A DNA stretch of 64,000 nucleotides from Augochlora pura (taxonomy: Eukaryota; Arthropoda; Insecta; Hymenoptera; Halictidae). Position numbers and translations under genes: made by a program. The DNA is taken from positions 13,082,001 through 13,146,000 of the forward strand of contig NC_135774.1 of NCBI RefSeq assembly GCF_028453695.1, written 5' to 3'. Below the pieces are notes generated by a model, which saw only the letters and a program-made list of their open reading frames with translations, made no database searches and was not told the origin of the DNA. Shown one piece after another: positions 13,235 to 25,064 of this stretch; the stretch's first letter is position 1, and every line of letters begins with the position of its first letter.

Positions 13235-13517
13235 TTAAAATAGTCAAAGTACCACTCTGCCATTTCAGTGAATTTATGATGAAATAATCGTCGATTAATA
13301 GTAAGATATTTCTAATAAAATAATTTATAAATACACAGTAAAATCACCGATGAACTAAGGAAGATACTCGGAGGATTGATCTCCCTTTGAGGGGTTAGAA
13401 TCACCCTCGGCGAACGTCGGATCGCCTCGCAATCGACGCCGATGAATAATATTTCACGGTTAAGATAGCGAATGTTTTACGAGTTGTCTATTAGTTTACA
13501 CCGCGGAACGAGACAGC

Positions 13518-13532
13518 GCCGCCGCCGCCGCC
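13518..13532. repeat. (GCC)5 microsatellite
   Basis: Five uninterrupted GCC units in a GC-rich block. Confidence 0.95.
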
Positions 13533-13701
13533 GGTTCGGAACCAGGTCGAAAAATCGGGGGAATTGCAAATGAACCCATCAACGAAGGGGGCGCCGTTGA
13601 AACAGTACCCCGACAAACTACAAACATCGCGAGCGTGAAACACAAGTATCAACTCGTCTCGGCCGGTTAAACGTGTCTTATTTATCTGAACACAAGCGGC
13701 T

Positions 13702-13717
13702 CGCGCGCGCGCGCGCG
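13702..13717. repeat. (CG)n alternating run
   Basis: About 16 bp of alternating CG, a sequence type able to adopt Z-form DNA. A similar run is at 43302-43319. Confidence 0.9.
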
Positions 13718-14369
13718 TGCTCACCGGTCAGCGCCAACGAGCCGAGCAATATATCATATACGCATATTCGACTATCTTTTTCTATATCGCCGGTTGTCAA
13801 TTCAAGAAACCCGAAGCGTTTATGCGAGCGCGGGCACGGTGTTGTCCGAACGCTGGGCAAAACGGCCCACGGATCCGGTCGATATCGCGGGGCGCGCGAT
13901 ACCCGGCTGAAATATCGTCCGCGTTTGCTGACCGTGTTCCCTCCGATCATTTCGAAAGCACTGTCTCATTTCGAGTCATTTGTAGGCGGGACCGATGACT
14001 CTTGCCGCAATTAACCGCCATTGTGCGCACGGCGACGACGAAACCGACTCGCAGCGAACGAAAACGTGCGCGGTCTTTCGAACGGTCGCATTGTACGCGG
14101 AGAGAAAAATTCGTGATACTGTTGCGTTTACTCGGTGAACATCGACGAGGAGAATATAAGCTGAGATTCGGGTTTTTGGGATTGGTCTGCGGATTTGGTG
14201 AATTATTTTTTGGCACGCGGTTGCTGAAAGAAAAATTGTATTTCATTGGATATTAACATGGCTTGTCCTGAAATTATTGGTCACGTTTTCATATTTTTAC
14301 CATTAAAAATTGTGTGGCTAAATTATAAAGAACAGAAGACTCATTCTACATTTAATAACTACACTTTGT

Positions 14370-14497
14370 ACTTAATAATAATATATCGAGATATTTGAAT
14401 TCTTTACTTATTTACTCAATAGCTTCATTTTTAACTTAATACTAATATATATAGATATATATGAATTCTGTTAATATCTTTACAATATACCTATTGT
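14370..14497. repeat. 64-bp tandem duplication, diverged
   Basis: ACTTAATAATAATATAT at 14370 is repeated as ACTTAATACTAATATAT at 14434. Both are followed by a GAGATAT/TAGATAT step, then GAATTCT at the same offset. Confidence 0.75.
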
Positions 14498-15424
14498 CAT
14501 CATAAATGCATAAAATCCTCAGTATAAATATACTAAATGAATGAGTATTAACAGCAATTTTGGAATATTTATAACAAGAATAAATTAAAAATAGTAGACA
14601 AAGTAAAAGAATTAACACATAAAAATAAACGTGTTAAACCTAACCTAACCAATTTAAAAATTGGTCTTCTATTTCTATGAAAAACTAATCGCATGCATTT
14701 TTATCAACATAATTGATACCATCTTAATGCAATATTTGACTATGTCGAGTTACAGTGAGACGTTTTCATCTGTAAGGAAAAATGGGTGAAACAATAATCA
14801 GCACTTGCTCGAAAGGACGGAACAGGCACGTCGTGAAAACGTCCGCGCGCATGGAACGCGTTTAGAAAGCACGGACAGCCGTAACAAATCTCCGGGACCG
14901 AAACGCGGTGCTAAAGAAGATATCAGGTGATTTATCACGCGCCGGCTATCGCTGTATATGGGTTTAAATTATTGCGAGCGCGAGGGGGTTAATAAAGACA
15001 GTGCCGAGACGCTGGGAACAGTATCAGATGCAGCCGCGACGTATAAAATAGTCGGCCGGGCTGGAAATCGGCCGCTGTCACCGGGTCATTGTGTCGTGTG
15101 TCGGTGGCGATAAGCCGGCTTTTCTTTGTGCGCCAGAAACAGGTACGGCGCCACGGAATTGATCGATCATTCGGCATCTCGCGAGCGAGAGGTTTACCGG
15201 GCCGGGTCCACGCTCGGCGCTGTTTCTTTCAGCGCGCGCTCCTTACGTTGTTTTAACACGTGTGTTTGCGGACACCCTTTCACAAAAATGGTCGGCGACG
15301 CCGCCAGAAATGAGCGCTGGTGACGCGAAATATTCTGGACGAGTATACTCGTCGTGCATAACAAAAGGGTTAATAATGAGAAATTGAAGAAATTTCTGTA
15401 TTACTGAATTTATTGATCACTTCA

Positions 15425-15770
15425 AAAAATGCTGGATTTGATAAGCAACGAATGTAAATTTTTTAAACTATTTTTTCAATTAAGTAGGACTTTGATGAAG
15501 ATATAGAAAAATTATCAGCTCAAGATATTTGTTTATTACTGTTTTATAACAATTTCTTTGAGAGCTCCTTGATGTAGTATGCCGGGGGTGGTTTTGATTG
15601 AACTACTTGCGTTTAGGAATTTTTAATAAACAGATTGCACGATGTGGATTTTTTAAATTTTTACTATAATTCAGATAACACTTTGAAGAACATATAGAAA
15701 AATTTTCAACTGAAGGAAATCATTTTTCAATATGATATAATTATTTTTTTAAGAGCTTTGCCTCTCCTTT
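15425..15770 (+). repeat. Family B repeat array, two units
   Basis: Two units about 195 bp apart carry, in order, a T-rich AAATTTTT start, GACTTTGATGAAGATATAG or CACTTTGAAGAACATATAG, AAAAATT-TCA, an ATATTTG/GGAAATCATTTTT step, TAATTATTTTT or AACAATTTCTTT, and AGAGCT. The second unit is the best-preserved copy of the family in the window. Confidence 0.85.
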
Positions 15771-16315
15771 TTATTTTCTTCGAATTTAATTTTCTACGAA
15801 TTTAATTTTCTTCGAATTTATTTTTCCACGAATTTAATTTACGAATATTGTCCAGCTAATTAACGATAATCAGAGCGGTCTCGCAGACTATGTCAGGCTT
15901 CTCCAAGCAACCAAGAACTCCGCTTACCCCGGATCTTATCCGCTTTGCCTAACAATTTTTACCGCGGCTTTCCCGGAGATAAGCGAGGTCGAAGTCTCGT
16001 TTCTAATTATCACGTCGCGGCGGGAAGCCTGGTCGAGTGCGCGTTCGATATAAGAACCGATGTAATCGTGATTAAGCCTTTGCAACCCTTCGCCGGTCGC
16101 ACAATGTGGCTAGAACGCCGGTTTTAATATCCTCATTGTGCCAGAGCTAGATCCTCGAGTCACGCCGCCATCGATGAAAAATGGTTGAAAATTATTGGCT
16201 CACGAAAATTCGAAGTGAATTGGGCGTGGTTCCGATTGTTCTACAGGAAAATAAATTGGTAAAATTTGGTAATTTGTAAATATTGTGGTGGATAAAGAAA
16301 TAAAATAGTTTGGAA

Positions 16316-16670
16316 TGTGTTTGAGAATTTTGGGGTTGAAATGAAATTAGTTTGAATGAGTTTGAACGAGTTTAAATATATTTTACTTTTAATCTAGAGA
16401 TGACTACTTCATTTTTTTTTCAAAGTTACTGTTAATTAAAAGCAAATTGAAATGAGTTAGAAAAAGTTTGAACGAGTTTGACCATGCTTTAATTCAAGTA
16501 AATTATTTATTACTACAGTTTCTTCTACATTTCTTTCAACTTAAAGCCAGGTCAAGTGATCTTAGATATTCTTAACTGAGTTTGACTGTGTTTGACTGTG
16601 TTTGACTGAGTTTCACTGTGTTTGACTGAGTTTGACTGAGTTTAACCGAGTTTGATTAACCTCAAACGAG
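16316..16670 (+). repeat. 10-bp motif array, GAGTTTGACT type
   Basis: GTTTGA recurs at about 10-11 bp steps. The densest part is 16570-16670, where TGAGTTTGAC and TGTGTTTGAC follow one another at 10 bp for about ten units. Sparser copies (GAGTTTGAACGAGTTTGA) lie at 16350-16370 and 16455-16490. The repeat is in register with the DNA helix. A related array lies at 17580-18025. Confidence 0.85.
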
Positions 16671-17579
16671 TCCGAATAATTCTATTCCCTGCATCTTCAA
16701 ACCATAAAATCACACTCATCACACTGGCCCTAAAACGGCGCCTCTTCAATCAAAATCTCAACAAGAATCGAATGACTCAACTGAGCAGAATTTTGGCAAA
16801 CTATCTAAAATCAAAGACGCGAGAGAAAGGTGTTCTGGATCTCTCAGGAGGGCCACCGAAGCCGGAACAGACTATAATCGACCTAGGATCTCCCTTTGGG
16901 CGATTTCACTCGGAATCAATCGGACCTCCCCTTATCCGACGGGGTCATCGGTCGGCGCGAAACCCTCGGCCGCCGTTAATTCACGTTTTACGCAATCCGT
17001 TTCCGTAACGGTGCCTCGTACATCTGCCACCCACACGCCTTGGGACAGGAATTATCCTAATGACGGTCGAGGGAGGGCTGTTTATAACGGCGTGAATTGA
17101 TTCCGAGCGCTTTGTGGTTTCGGGCCGGCTCGCGCGCACCTTCCAGCAGTCAATCACTTCGTTCGGCATCCCCGGAGCCGCGAAACCACCGCAGAACTAT
17201 CCTTGTAAGCACACCTGTGTGGTACACACAGGTAACTGGGGCGCACGAGTCGCCATTTAATTCGCAGGTTAATCGTAAATCAGGGTGATTGTAATCGGTA
17301 CGGACACGACGGCGGACGTGTAGATGTGTACAATAATTATTCTTTAATTAACTTGGTAAGTGCGACTTGAATAAAGTCGTTAGTTTCGTTCACACATTTC
17401 ATTCATTGCATTGTCATTTGCTAGTATTTTCTTTTAGACTATTTATGAATTTTCTTGAAAATTTTTATCAGCAGATGTCTCGGTTTATTGTATAAAATAA
17501 TAGTTGAAACAAGTTCCTTTTTAGAAGAAATTCTTGTAATAGTTATTATTAGTTATATAAAGTAAATACTTAGAGTAAT

Positions 17580-18025
17580 TTTAAGTAGTTTGGAGCAGTT
17601 TAAAGCAGTTTGAAACAATTTGAAACAATTTGTAGTTGTGTGAAGTAGTATGTGACAGTTTGAAGTTTTCTTTAACAAACTGTCCATTGTCATTATCAGA
17701 AAATATCTATGACTGTGTCGTTTGAATTAATTTGAAGCAGCTTGGAGCATTTACGAGTTGTTCGAAGCTGTTTCAAACAGTTTGAAGCAGTTTGAAGTGT
17801 TCTTTAACAAATTGATCATTGCGATTATCAAAAAATCTCTACGACTGAGTTATCTGAATTAATTTGAAGCAACTTGAAGCATCTTAAAGTAATTTGAAGC
17901 TGTTTGAAGTACTTTGAAGCAGTTTGAAGTACTTTGAATCTTACTCAAGTAGTATAAAGCAGTTTGAAGTACTTTGTAGCATCTTCAATTAATGTGAAGC
18001 AATTTGAAGCAGTTTGAAGCAGTTC
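17580..18025 (+). repeat. 10-bp motif array, CAGTTTGAAG type
   Basis: AGTTTGAAGC and variants (CAATTTGAAGC, TACTTTGAAGC) recur at 10-11 bp steps, densest at 17590-17630 and 17870-18020. A longer unit overlays this: TTCTTTAACAAACTG at 17668 returns as TTCTTTAACAAATTG at 17800, each followed by CATTG-GATTATCA, then CTATGACTG or CTACGACTG and TGAATTAATTTGAAGCA. The larger period is therefore about 125-132 bp, with a further decayed start near 18044. Confidence 0.85.
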
Positions 18026-18796
18026 GAATCAGTTCTCGTCTCATTCCCTAACAAACTATCTCCAACAATCCTCACTAAATTTCTCAGACCGTGTCACAGG
18101 TTGCGCTTTTATCATCTAATTGAGACAACGGGGCGCTGTTATCCGGGGATCCCACCGTCGCGCTCCGATTTCGCAAACGGTTAACGACGGTTTCCGTGGT
18201 GCGCGCGGAAAGAAAACCGGAGAACAACGGTGACCTTTTTGGCGGGCGACGTCGACAGACCCGGCCGGGATAATTAAATCGCGTACGGCAATGCGCGAGA
18301 CGGTATCGGGCAGCGGTATCTCCAATGCCAATACGCTCGGGTTAAGTGGACCGTTCAGCGTGGCAACAATTGCCGCGAGACACGCGTGGTTCCGTTTTGC
18401 CTTCGCTGTGCGTTTCAGTTATGCTCCCGCCGATCGATCGCACGGCAGAGATCCCGTTGCCATCGACAGAGAGACCGTGATCGATCGGCCGCCGGCCGAT
18501 GCCGATAGGGAGCCGAGCAACACACCCCGGCTGTCTTTTCGTAAATCGCCGCCTAGCCTCCGCGCGTACCGAGCCGCGCGATTAGCGCAACAATGTTGCG
18601 CCGACGTCGTTCGTGCTCTGTCGCCTCTCTCGATCAATCCGCCGCGGAACAGTTTCTCGCCGGTTATGCAAATCTCTGCACCTTTCTACAGGAATTTTAC
18701 GAGTTATGAACGGAGCCGCGGCGAAGTTCTGGTGAGTGTATGGTCACGTAATTATTTACGTCAAAAGGTACTCGTTATTTGGAAGTTTAAAGTGAA

Positions 18797-19080
18797 GACG
18801 ATAATAATTAGATATAATATCTATAGAAATTTAAATAAATAATTTGAAATAATAAAATTTACTTACTACTTATTTCCTATTTATTTTCTAGCAGTATTCG
18901 ACAATTTCTAAATTGTTAAATTATTTATTTTCCTTTAAGACGATAATAATTACATATAACATCTACATAGGTCTAAATAAATTATTTGAAATAATCAAAT
19001 TTACTTACTATTTATTTTCTATATATTCTCTAGCATTATTCAACAATTTCCATATTGTCAACTTATTCATTTTCTTTTTA
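18797..19080 (+). repeat. 142-bp tandem duplication
   Basis: Copies begin GACGATAATAATTA at 18797 and 18939. They share ATCTA-AGG/AAA-TAAATAAATTATTTGAAATAAT, AAATTTACTTACTA, TTTTCTAGCA and CAACAATTTC blocks in the same order. Identity is roughly 80% by eye. Confidence 0.85.
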
Positions 19081-19734
19081 TTTCGGACGATTTCAATTTT
19101 TCTTGAAAAATATATATTTTTTATATTACAAAATTTGTATATTATTTCAAACGTATATTTCATTTGTATTTCGTAGGTTTTTAGCGAATTGTCAATTGGA
19201 GTAACTTCTGTTACCTCACGTTCGTTCACGCTCGTGCGAAGACAATAATCCTCGGCGCACAGCGAGCACATAAATTCGCGGGCGCAACGAGAAGTTCAGG
19301 TTCCCTTCTCCTCGATTCACGCGGATTTCCCCGGGATTTGAAATAATTATATCCATGTCGAGCGCCGAGCGTGTGTCGCAAGCGGTTAGAAACAAAGGAC
19401 GCCGACAAAGTAAGAAATGCCACTCATTACGGCGAACAACCGGCGCCACTACGTTCGCATTAAATAGGACGCTAGCGCGTGCTCGTAATTAACTCATTAC
19501 CGGTGTAACGAGTCACTAAGCTTTCGAATTACAGGCGAATTAGCGGCGCATTAGCTCCGACCACCCTCGCGAGCCGCAAAAAATTCGCTAAACCGCCGGC
19601 ACCGACGCATAAATAAGCCTTGAAATGATTGAGCGGCTAAACATAAATTCGCGATGTTTATTCGGTATTGAAGTGGAACTATCTGGAATGCGATTAAAAA
19701 TTATTAACTTAAGAAATTCATTTTTTAAGAAATT

Positions 19735-20160
19735 ATATCAATTTTTTTTATAGCAACTTCTCTGACTGAATATAGCTGGTTAAATGTATACTTTTAAGAA
19801 TTTTTATATAAAGAAATCACTGAATGTTAACTTTTGGAACTTTGTTATAATTTGAAGAGCATCTTGGAGAATCTATAGAAAAATTTTCAGTTTATAGAGT
19901 TTATTTTTCAATATAGTTTAACAATTTCGTTGCGTCCTCTCTTTACGGTCAAGCTACTATTATCATCCACGATTTTAAGATTCTCTTTAATAAATTATAA
20001 TTACCAAACGACTGAAAATAATTATTAAAAATATTACTACAATTTAAACAGCATCTTGTAAAATTCCCATAAAAAATTCCAGCCTCTAAAGTTCATTATT
20101 TAATTTATTTCATCCATTTCTACGCGAGCACTTTTTACAAATAAACTTCGGCCACCTTTC
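19735..20160 (+). repeat. Family B repeat array, two to three units
   Basis: Cores at about 19833 and 20022 (spacing about 190 bp) show TATAATTTGAAGAGCATCTTG and CAATTTAAACAGCATCTTG, then CTATAGAAAAATTTTCAG or CCATAAAAAATTCCAG, then GTTTATTTTTCAATATAG or GTTCATTATTTAATTTAT. A more degraded unit may start near 19735. Confidence 0.75.
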
Positions 20161-21190
20161 ATTACTCTTTTAATTAAAAATTTCTGCTCACCAAAGAACT
20201 AACTATAATAACATTATACTGCCGTCATAGCTTGAATAGTACTCCGAGGAATAAACAAAAAATTCCCGGCCTCGGAGCCACGATGCCTCGCCGCAGCAGA
20301 GTTCACGCGGTAGCAGTATCTCGATAGAATCTCTCGCTGGCGCGCGCGCGATCTAAAAGAAGCTACGGCGGCGAGTTTCACGGTCGCCGGACTCGATTCC
20401 GCTGAAAGACGTCGATTATCCGGGGCGATTTGTCCGTTGAATAGACCGCCATTAATTCGACGAAACGAGCATCGCCTCTCTTCCTGCATCCACGGCCGGC
20501 GAGACGTCTACGAAAATCGGGCCTGCGCACTACGATGATCCGTGGCGAAGAAAAGGGCTCGCGGAGAGCGCGGCGAGAGAGAGAAAAAAAAACTCCCATC
20601 GATTACCGTCGATTATTCGCATGGTCGAGTGGACTTCCGTGGCGGGATGATTGTGGGCTGATTGTCGGCCGATTAGTGGCGCGATCAGCGCGCGGCTAAG
20701 CCGAGAAGAATCCACGCGTTTGATCCTCTTCACGGTGTCCATTATGCTTGGATAGGAACGGTCCACCTGTCCGGCGCCGGGGCATCCGATAATAAATCAC
20801 ACGGTTTTTAAACGGGACGGTCATAGGTGTACGCCGGACAAAGCTTGAGAGAGAATAATAAAAAAAAAGAAAAAAGGGGAGAAAAAGGGACGAAGAAAGG
20901 CTTGGAGAACCGTAGGAGGCCGCGCGGACGAGGAGGATGGAGGGACGCGGCGCGTCGATCCCCTCCGCGCGGCGGATAGAGCGAGGGCGTTTGCGGCGGC
21001 GACGTGGAAAAGAAAAGGAGATCGTACACGGCCGCGTTCACGTTCCTTTCGTGGAGCGACTTTTGCGAGATCACGCGCCGATCCACCGGCGTGTGTATTC
21101 AACCCGGGATCATTAACCGACTATTATACGGCACGATGCTCCGTGAAGCGACCATTTTTTCAGCTACGACGCGGCTAGCAGAAGGCGCTG

Positions 21191-21195
21191 CGGGG

Positions 21196-21236
<41 letters not shown>
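21191..21236 (+). repeat. Long poly-G tract (38 uninterrupted G)
   Basis: CGGGGGGAGG is followed by G continuously from 21199 to 21236. A run this long can form G-quadruplexes on the plus strand, and its exact length is unreliable in any assembly because polymerases slip on it. In the plus frame it reads as poly-Gly; this is not coding evidence. Confidence 0.9.
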
Positions 21237-21237
<1 letters not shown>

Positions 21238-21464
21238 GCGCTGTGTTACAGGTATTCAACGCGTTACACTTGCTCGACTCGCTTTGTCCGGCATCGCATT
21301 ACGCAGTCCATTACTCATCCCCGTGCCGTTGCCTACCCGGATACGTACGGCCCGTGAAAATCATCGCGAATCATTGAATTCTTACGCGATCGTAGATCAC
21401 TCGTTCTAAGTGCTGCGAGCAAGATTGGAATTGTTTCGAGATTTTTCGTAATAAGGTGGGCGAG

Positions 21465-21990
21465 TTTTACGCTGTTAAATTTTTTTTAGTATTTAAAGGA
21501 TACTTTGATGATAGTGTAGAAAATTGATGGATCATGGGAAATGATTTTTTGATACAATATAGCAATTTAGTTGAGAAGCTTGTCTTTTTCAATGTATTGA
21601 TGGTGGCGTCGATTACGTACACTTCTTAGGCGATTTTTTATACTGAAATAATGAAGTGTGAAATTGTTTAAATACTTTCATAATATAGGAGGAAGCTTGG
21701 ACGAGATATCAGAAAATTGTTAGCGTCGGATAATAATTTTTAAAGTAGATACAATGATCTTTTTAATGGAGTCTATCCTTTTAGGTGCACCGGCAGTATT
21801 TGATCTATATCTTAGCGATTTTTAATTATAAAATGGTTCGATATAAATTATTGAAACTTTGTCTCTTATTTAAACAAGGTTTTCAACAACGTATCAAACA
21901 ATTTTTAGATATGAAAAATTATTTTTTAATAAAATATATCTAATTCCTTCGGAGATTCTTATACTCTTTGACAAGCAAATGATATTCTCG
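21465..21990 (+). repeat. Family B repeat array, three units
   Basis: Units near 21476, 21662 and 21846 (spacing about 185 bp) share GGATACTTTGATGATAGTG / GGAAGCTTGGACGAGATATC / AAGGTTTTCAACAACGTATC, then AGAAAATTG or AAACAATTTT, a GGAAATGATTTTTTGA-like step and an AT-rich tail ending near TTCTTATACTC. Divergence is high, and the call depends on motif order and spacing. Confidence 0.7.
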
Positions 21991-22806
21991 ATTAAACATA
22001 AATAAAATACCACAGTAAAATAGAAGTACCAAAATAAAATATAAAATAATACTTTTTAAACATTATGCTGTATACAAAATCCCAAGACTCTTCCTTTTTC
22101 TAAATCTATAACAGGTGACAAATTAAATTAATCAAACAGTAATAAATGGTGAAAAATGCGCCTCTTATTATTTTTCTACGGTAACAATTCTAAAATCATG
22201 CTATACAAAAATTCAAGAATACATCCGTCAATGTTCCTATAAATCTTGAACGCTGCTCTAAGAGATACGGAACGCCGGAAGGTATTTGAAAAGTAGAATG
22301 TGTTTCGCAGATGAACGAAACGGGCTCCTCCAGATTCCGGGAGGCGTGCGCCAAGTCCCGGGCGTCGAAGTGGAGCGCGTGCTTCTGGAGGTGCCTTTTG
22401 GGCATGCGTGGGTAATGACAGGGTGTTGAGAGCTGCCAAGGTCGCGCGTATAAATATCCGGCTCCGGGTGGAGGTAATGATTTCGGGCGCGTGTAGGCAA
22501 GCCCATAAATTCCGGGCCCATTTACGGGACAGATGCGCCGATAACTCGAACGACGCGTCGGCAACCCCTTTCGAATCTGTTCCGTAGGATCCACGGTGTA
22601 TCGGAGACCGATAATTATTAACGATGGTTATGAGAACGGTGGTTAAAGCATCTGCTCGGAGGCAGCCGGGGGTTGGTGGTGCTTCACGTGCGCCTTCGAG
22701 GCGACGAGCTGCAACGTTTTCATTAGACCGAGATATTTATGGGTTGCAGTGACCAATTTGCTTTATTGTAGCCGTTTCAATGGCTCGCCTTTCGGCCGCA
22801 TTCTCC

Positions 22807-22830
22807 CTCTCTCTCTCTCTCTCTCTCTCT
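22807..22830. repeat. (CT)12 microsatellite
   Basis: 24 bp of uninterrupted CT in a GC-rich block. Confidence 0.95.
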
Positions 22831-23674
22831 TACTCTCCCGGGTTGTTAACCCTTTAGATTAAATTCGTGAAACGCATCATCTTCCGGTAATCTTGTTTAA
22901 TTTATCGGCCTGTAATTGTTTGGAATTTTTCTCTCGCAATAAGCGGACCCCGGGCCCGGGTTCTTCGAACTGTTCCGGACAAGGTGCTGCGGGATTTAAT
23001 TACACGTGGAGTACAGTTTCGTTTTAAAAGACTGGCCGCTCTTCTTTATAGAAGTGGAACGGACTTAATTTTAATGTGCGCAACGAATACATTTTTAATA
23101 ATATAAGGATAGGAAGACGTGTGCATCGATAGTCGAATATCGAATGAAAGAAATAAAATATTGTGTATGGATTGCATTATTCATTGATTTCAACGACTTT
23201 GTTGCGTTATATAGGATTTTACAATGATCCATGAGATTCTTTAGAATAACTGTACATAGACTGACTTACTATAATAAATTTTTTTTCATTTATAAGATTA
23301 TAGTTTTGAGGATTACTTTCTATAAAATAGACAGCGAGAAATCAAATGGTTTACAGTCTTTAAAAAAAGAAAATGCACGATCTTTATTTTTAATAACGTA
23401 TAAGGAACATTTATTTGACTTATACAGCAGCAAACATAAATAATATAAATTATAACAATATTAGTGATAATATATCACAACACTAATCCAAATAATAACT
23501 AGACTCCGGATAGCATTCTGACAGAAATGTCCGACTACGATACAACATCCAACCTAAAACAATCAAAGCGCATCGGTCCATTGTGAATTCAGTTTACGCA
23601 AACAGTCCCCACGGGATCCACGTAACGGTTCAAGCCCACAGAATACCTGTCAATCGATAATATTTTCAACGACA

Positions 23675-23702
23675 GACGACGACGACGACGACGACGACGA
23701 CG
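23675..23702. repeat. (GAC)9 microsatellite
   Basis: 28 bp of uninterrupted GAC units. Confidence 0.95.
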
Positions 23703-24084
23703 TCCGTTCGGTTCATAACCGTAAGAACAATGGAGGTACCTAAAAAGGTGGCCGGGACTGCGGAAGGTTCGATGCCCCATCATTTATTAACGCGGGCCGG
23801 TGAAAGCCGTGTACAATCGCCGTTACCGCGTCGGTGAATCCTCGAAAAATAGTAATATCGAAAGCCGTATTAATCACGGCGTTAAACCGCACGGGTAATC
23901 AGTGCTTATTTACATACAAACCGCTCGGCGTCGAAAAAGTCCGCGCGCACGGCAATTTCCTCGTCCCGTCGAAAGAAGCATCGATAAAGAATGGCCGATC
24001 GATGATGCACCTGCGCGAGTCCCACGCACCATCAGACGTCGAGTCACCCAGGAAAAATTCCGCGGAGCTGCTCGCGGGCGAAAC

Positions 24085-24132
24085 AGAGAAAGAGAGAGAG
24101 AGAGCGAGAGAGAGAGAGAGAGAGAGAGAGAG
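24085..24132. repeat. (AG)n microsatellite
   Basis: About 48 bp of AG with two interruptions (AAA near 24089 and C at 24105). Confidence 0.95.
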
Positions 24133-24690
24133 TGAGGTACACGCGCGCGCGATCAGCCGCACGTGTTTCCGTTCCGGCGAAAGGCACAAACGCAGGCGTA
24201 ACGATCCCACAGTTTTAATTACGCCAACGTGGCCCCACGGACGCGCCCCTGCTGCGCCACGAAAACGAGCATCGGGGGGAATAGTTTCCAATTATTCCGT
24301 GCTTAATTAAATATCATTCTTAATGATGCAGGTGTCGCGCGACCGCGGGTCCACGGAAAACTAATGGTGTCCCGGTCCGCGCGCGGCTAATGAAGACGTG
24401 GGTCGACCCGCGCGAAGGTGTTGCGCTTATTAATGACGCCGAAGGCATGTCCTTTTTTCCACGGTTCCTCTTGGAGAAGGCGGCTACGACGGATTTACAT
24501 AGAACGTCTATAAAACAGTTACAGATCTGTCGGTCCCGCGGTTCGATTGGCTTTTGCAAGAAGTCGCGGGGAATTCGCCGCGTCGAATTCGTTGCGAGTG
24601 AGTAGGGAGAATGTGTGTTTCGATTGAGGTAGAGGGATCACGAGTCGATGAAATTGATGGTTTAGTTTGTGCAATTCCTGTTGAATAATT

Positions 24691-24910
24691 ATGAGAATAA
24701 TATTTATTATATTAGAGATGGAATTGTATTAGAGTATTATATTGGAGATAGAATTGTATTAGAGAATTATATTGGAGATAGAATTGTAATAGAGAATTAT
24801 ATCAGAGATAGAATTATAATAGAGAATTGTCATAGAGATAGAATTATAATAGAGAATTGTCATAGAGATAGAATTATAATAGAGAATTGTAATAAAAATG
24901 GAATTAAACA
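24691..24910 (+). repeat. 30-bp tandem repeat, six full copies
   Basis: GAATT marks unit starts at 24721, 24751, 24781, 24811, 24841 and 24871, exactly 30 bp apart, with partial copies before and after. A typical unit starts GAATTATAATAGAGAATTGT and ends CATAGAGATA. The copies are nearly identical. Because 30 is a multiple of three, one frame stays open and reads as a 10-residue repeat (DRIIIENCHR type). It has no flanking coding context, so I do not call a gene. Confidence 0.95.
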
Positions 24911-25064
24911 AGTAATAGTACCATGAGAATTTGATAATAAAAATTGCAGTAATATTGTTAATAGAGCTGCTTTAAAAGACATCGCTTGTGCAGGTCTCCC
25001 AAGCATTGAAGTCTCCATAGTGCGATAACCGGGGACTATTCAAAATTCTGTAACTTGTAACGTG

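Larger units (their letters stand above)
10081..13370. other. Noncoding stretch with a 197-bp array
   Basis: GC-rich blocks lie at about 10080-10670, 11160-11600 and 12330-12860. AT-rich DNA at 10690-11140 is dense in TAATAGTAA and AATAAATA strings without a clean period. 11640-12340 is the family C array and 13046-13234 a miniature transposon. At 11176-11187 CCACCCTGTACA is the reverse complement of a TACAGGGTGG motif often found at insect repeat ends, but no element boundary could be traced. No gene was recognised. Confidence 0.7.
13371..16800. other. Noncoding stretch, large GC-rich blocks and family B
   Basis: GC-rich blocks lie at about 13370-14250, 14780-15350 and 15860-16200. AT-rich DNA at 14270-14700 contains a 64-bp duplication. 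Family B repeats occupy 15425-15770 and a 10-bp motif array 16316-16670. Several overlapping open frames on both strands at 13673-14256 (up to 113 codons) have no domains. CCTAACCTAACC at about 14640 is only two units of the insect telomere motif. Confidence 0.7.
16801..20220. other. Noncoding stretch between repeat arrays
   Basis: GC-rich blocks lie at about 16800-17330, 18080-18740 and 19200-19680. AT-rich parts hold the second 10-bp motif array (17580-18025), a 142-bp duplication (18797-19080) and family B (19735-20160). The forward frame 18291-18842 (183 codons) spans a GC-rich block and runs into the AT-rich duplication. Its product has no domain, and an antisense frame overlaps it. Confidence 0.7.
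20221..24670. other. Noncoding stretch, GC-rich blocks with G-tract and family B
   Basis: GC-rich blocks lie at about 20220-21440, 22260-23060 and 23560-24660. The first contains purine-rich DNA at 20855-20895 and the long G-tract. AT-rich DNA holds family B (21465-21990) and unremarkable sequence at 23080-23550. Open frames at 22176-22594 (reverse) and 23834-24310 (forward) contain low-complexity runs from microsatellites and no domain. Confidence 0.7.

Noticed and set aside
14634..14650. CCTAACCTAACC, like the insect telomere repeat
   Set aside because: Only two units; single CCTAACCTAA words also occur at about 33887 and 46282, as expected in AT-rich DNA.
18291..18842. Forward open frame of 183 codons
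   Set aside because: No domain, overlapping antisense frame, and it runs from a GC-rich block into a 142-bp duplication.
22847..22860. TTAACCCTTTAG, like a left end of the TTAA elements
   Set aside because: No matching right end was found within 400 bp and the interior does not match the other copies.
23764..23776. GGTTCGATGCC, a B-box-like word
   Set aside because: No A-box at a suitable distance, no terminator T-run nearby and no tRNA fold.
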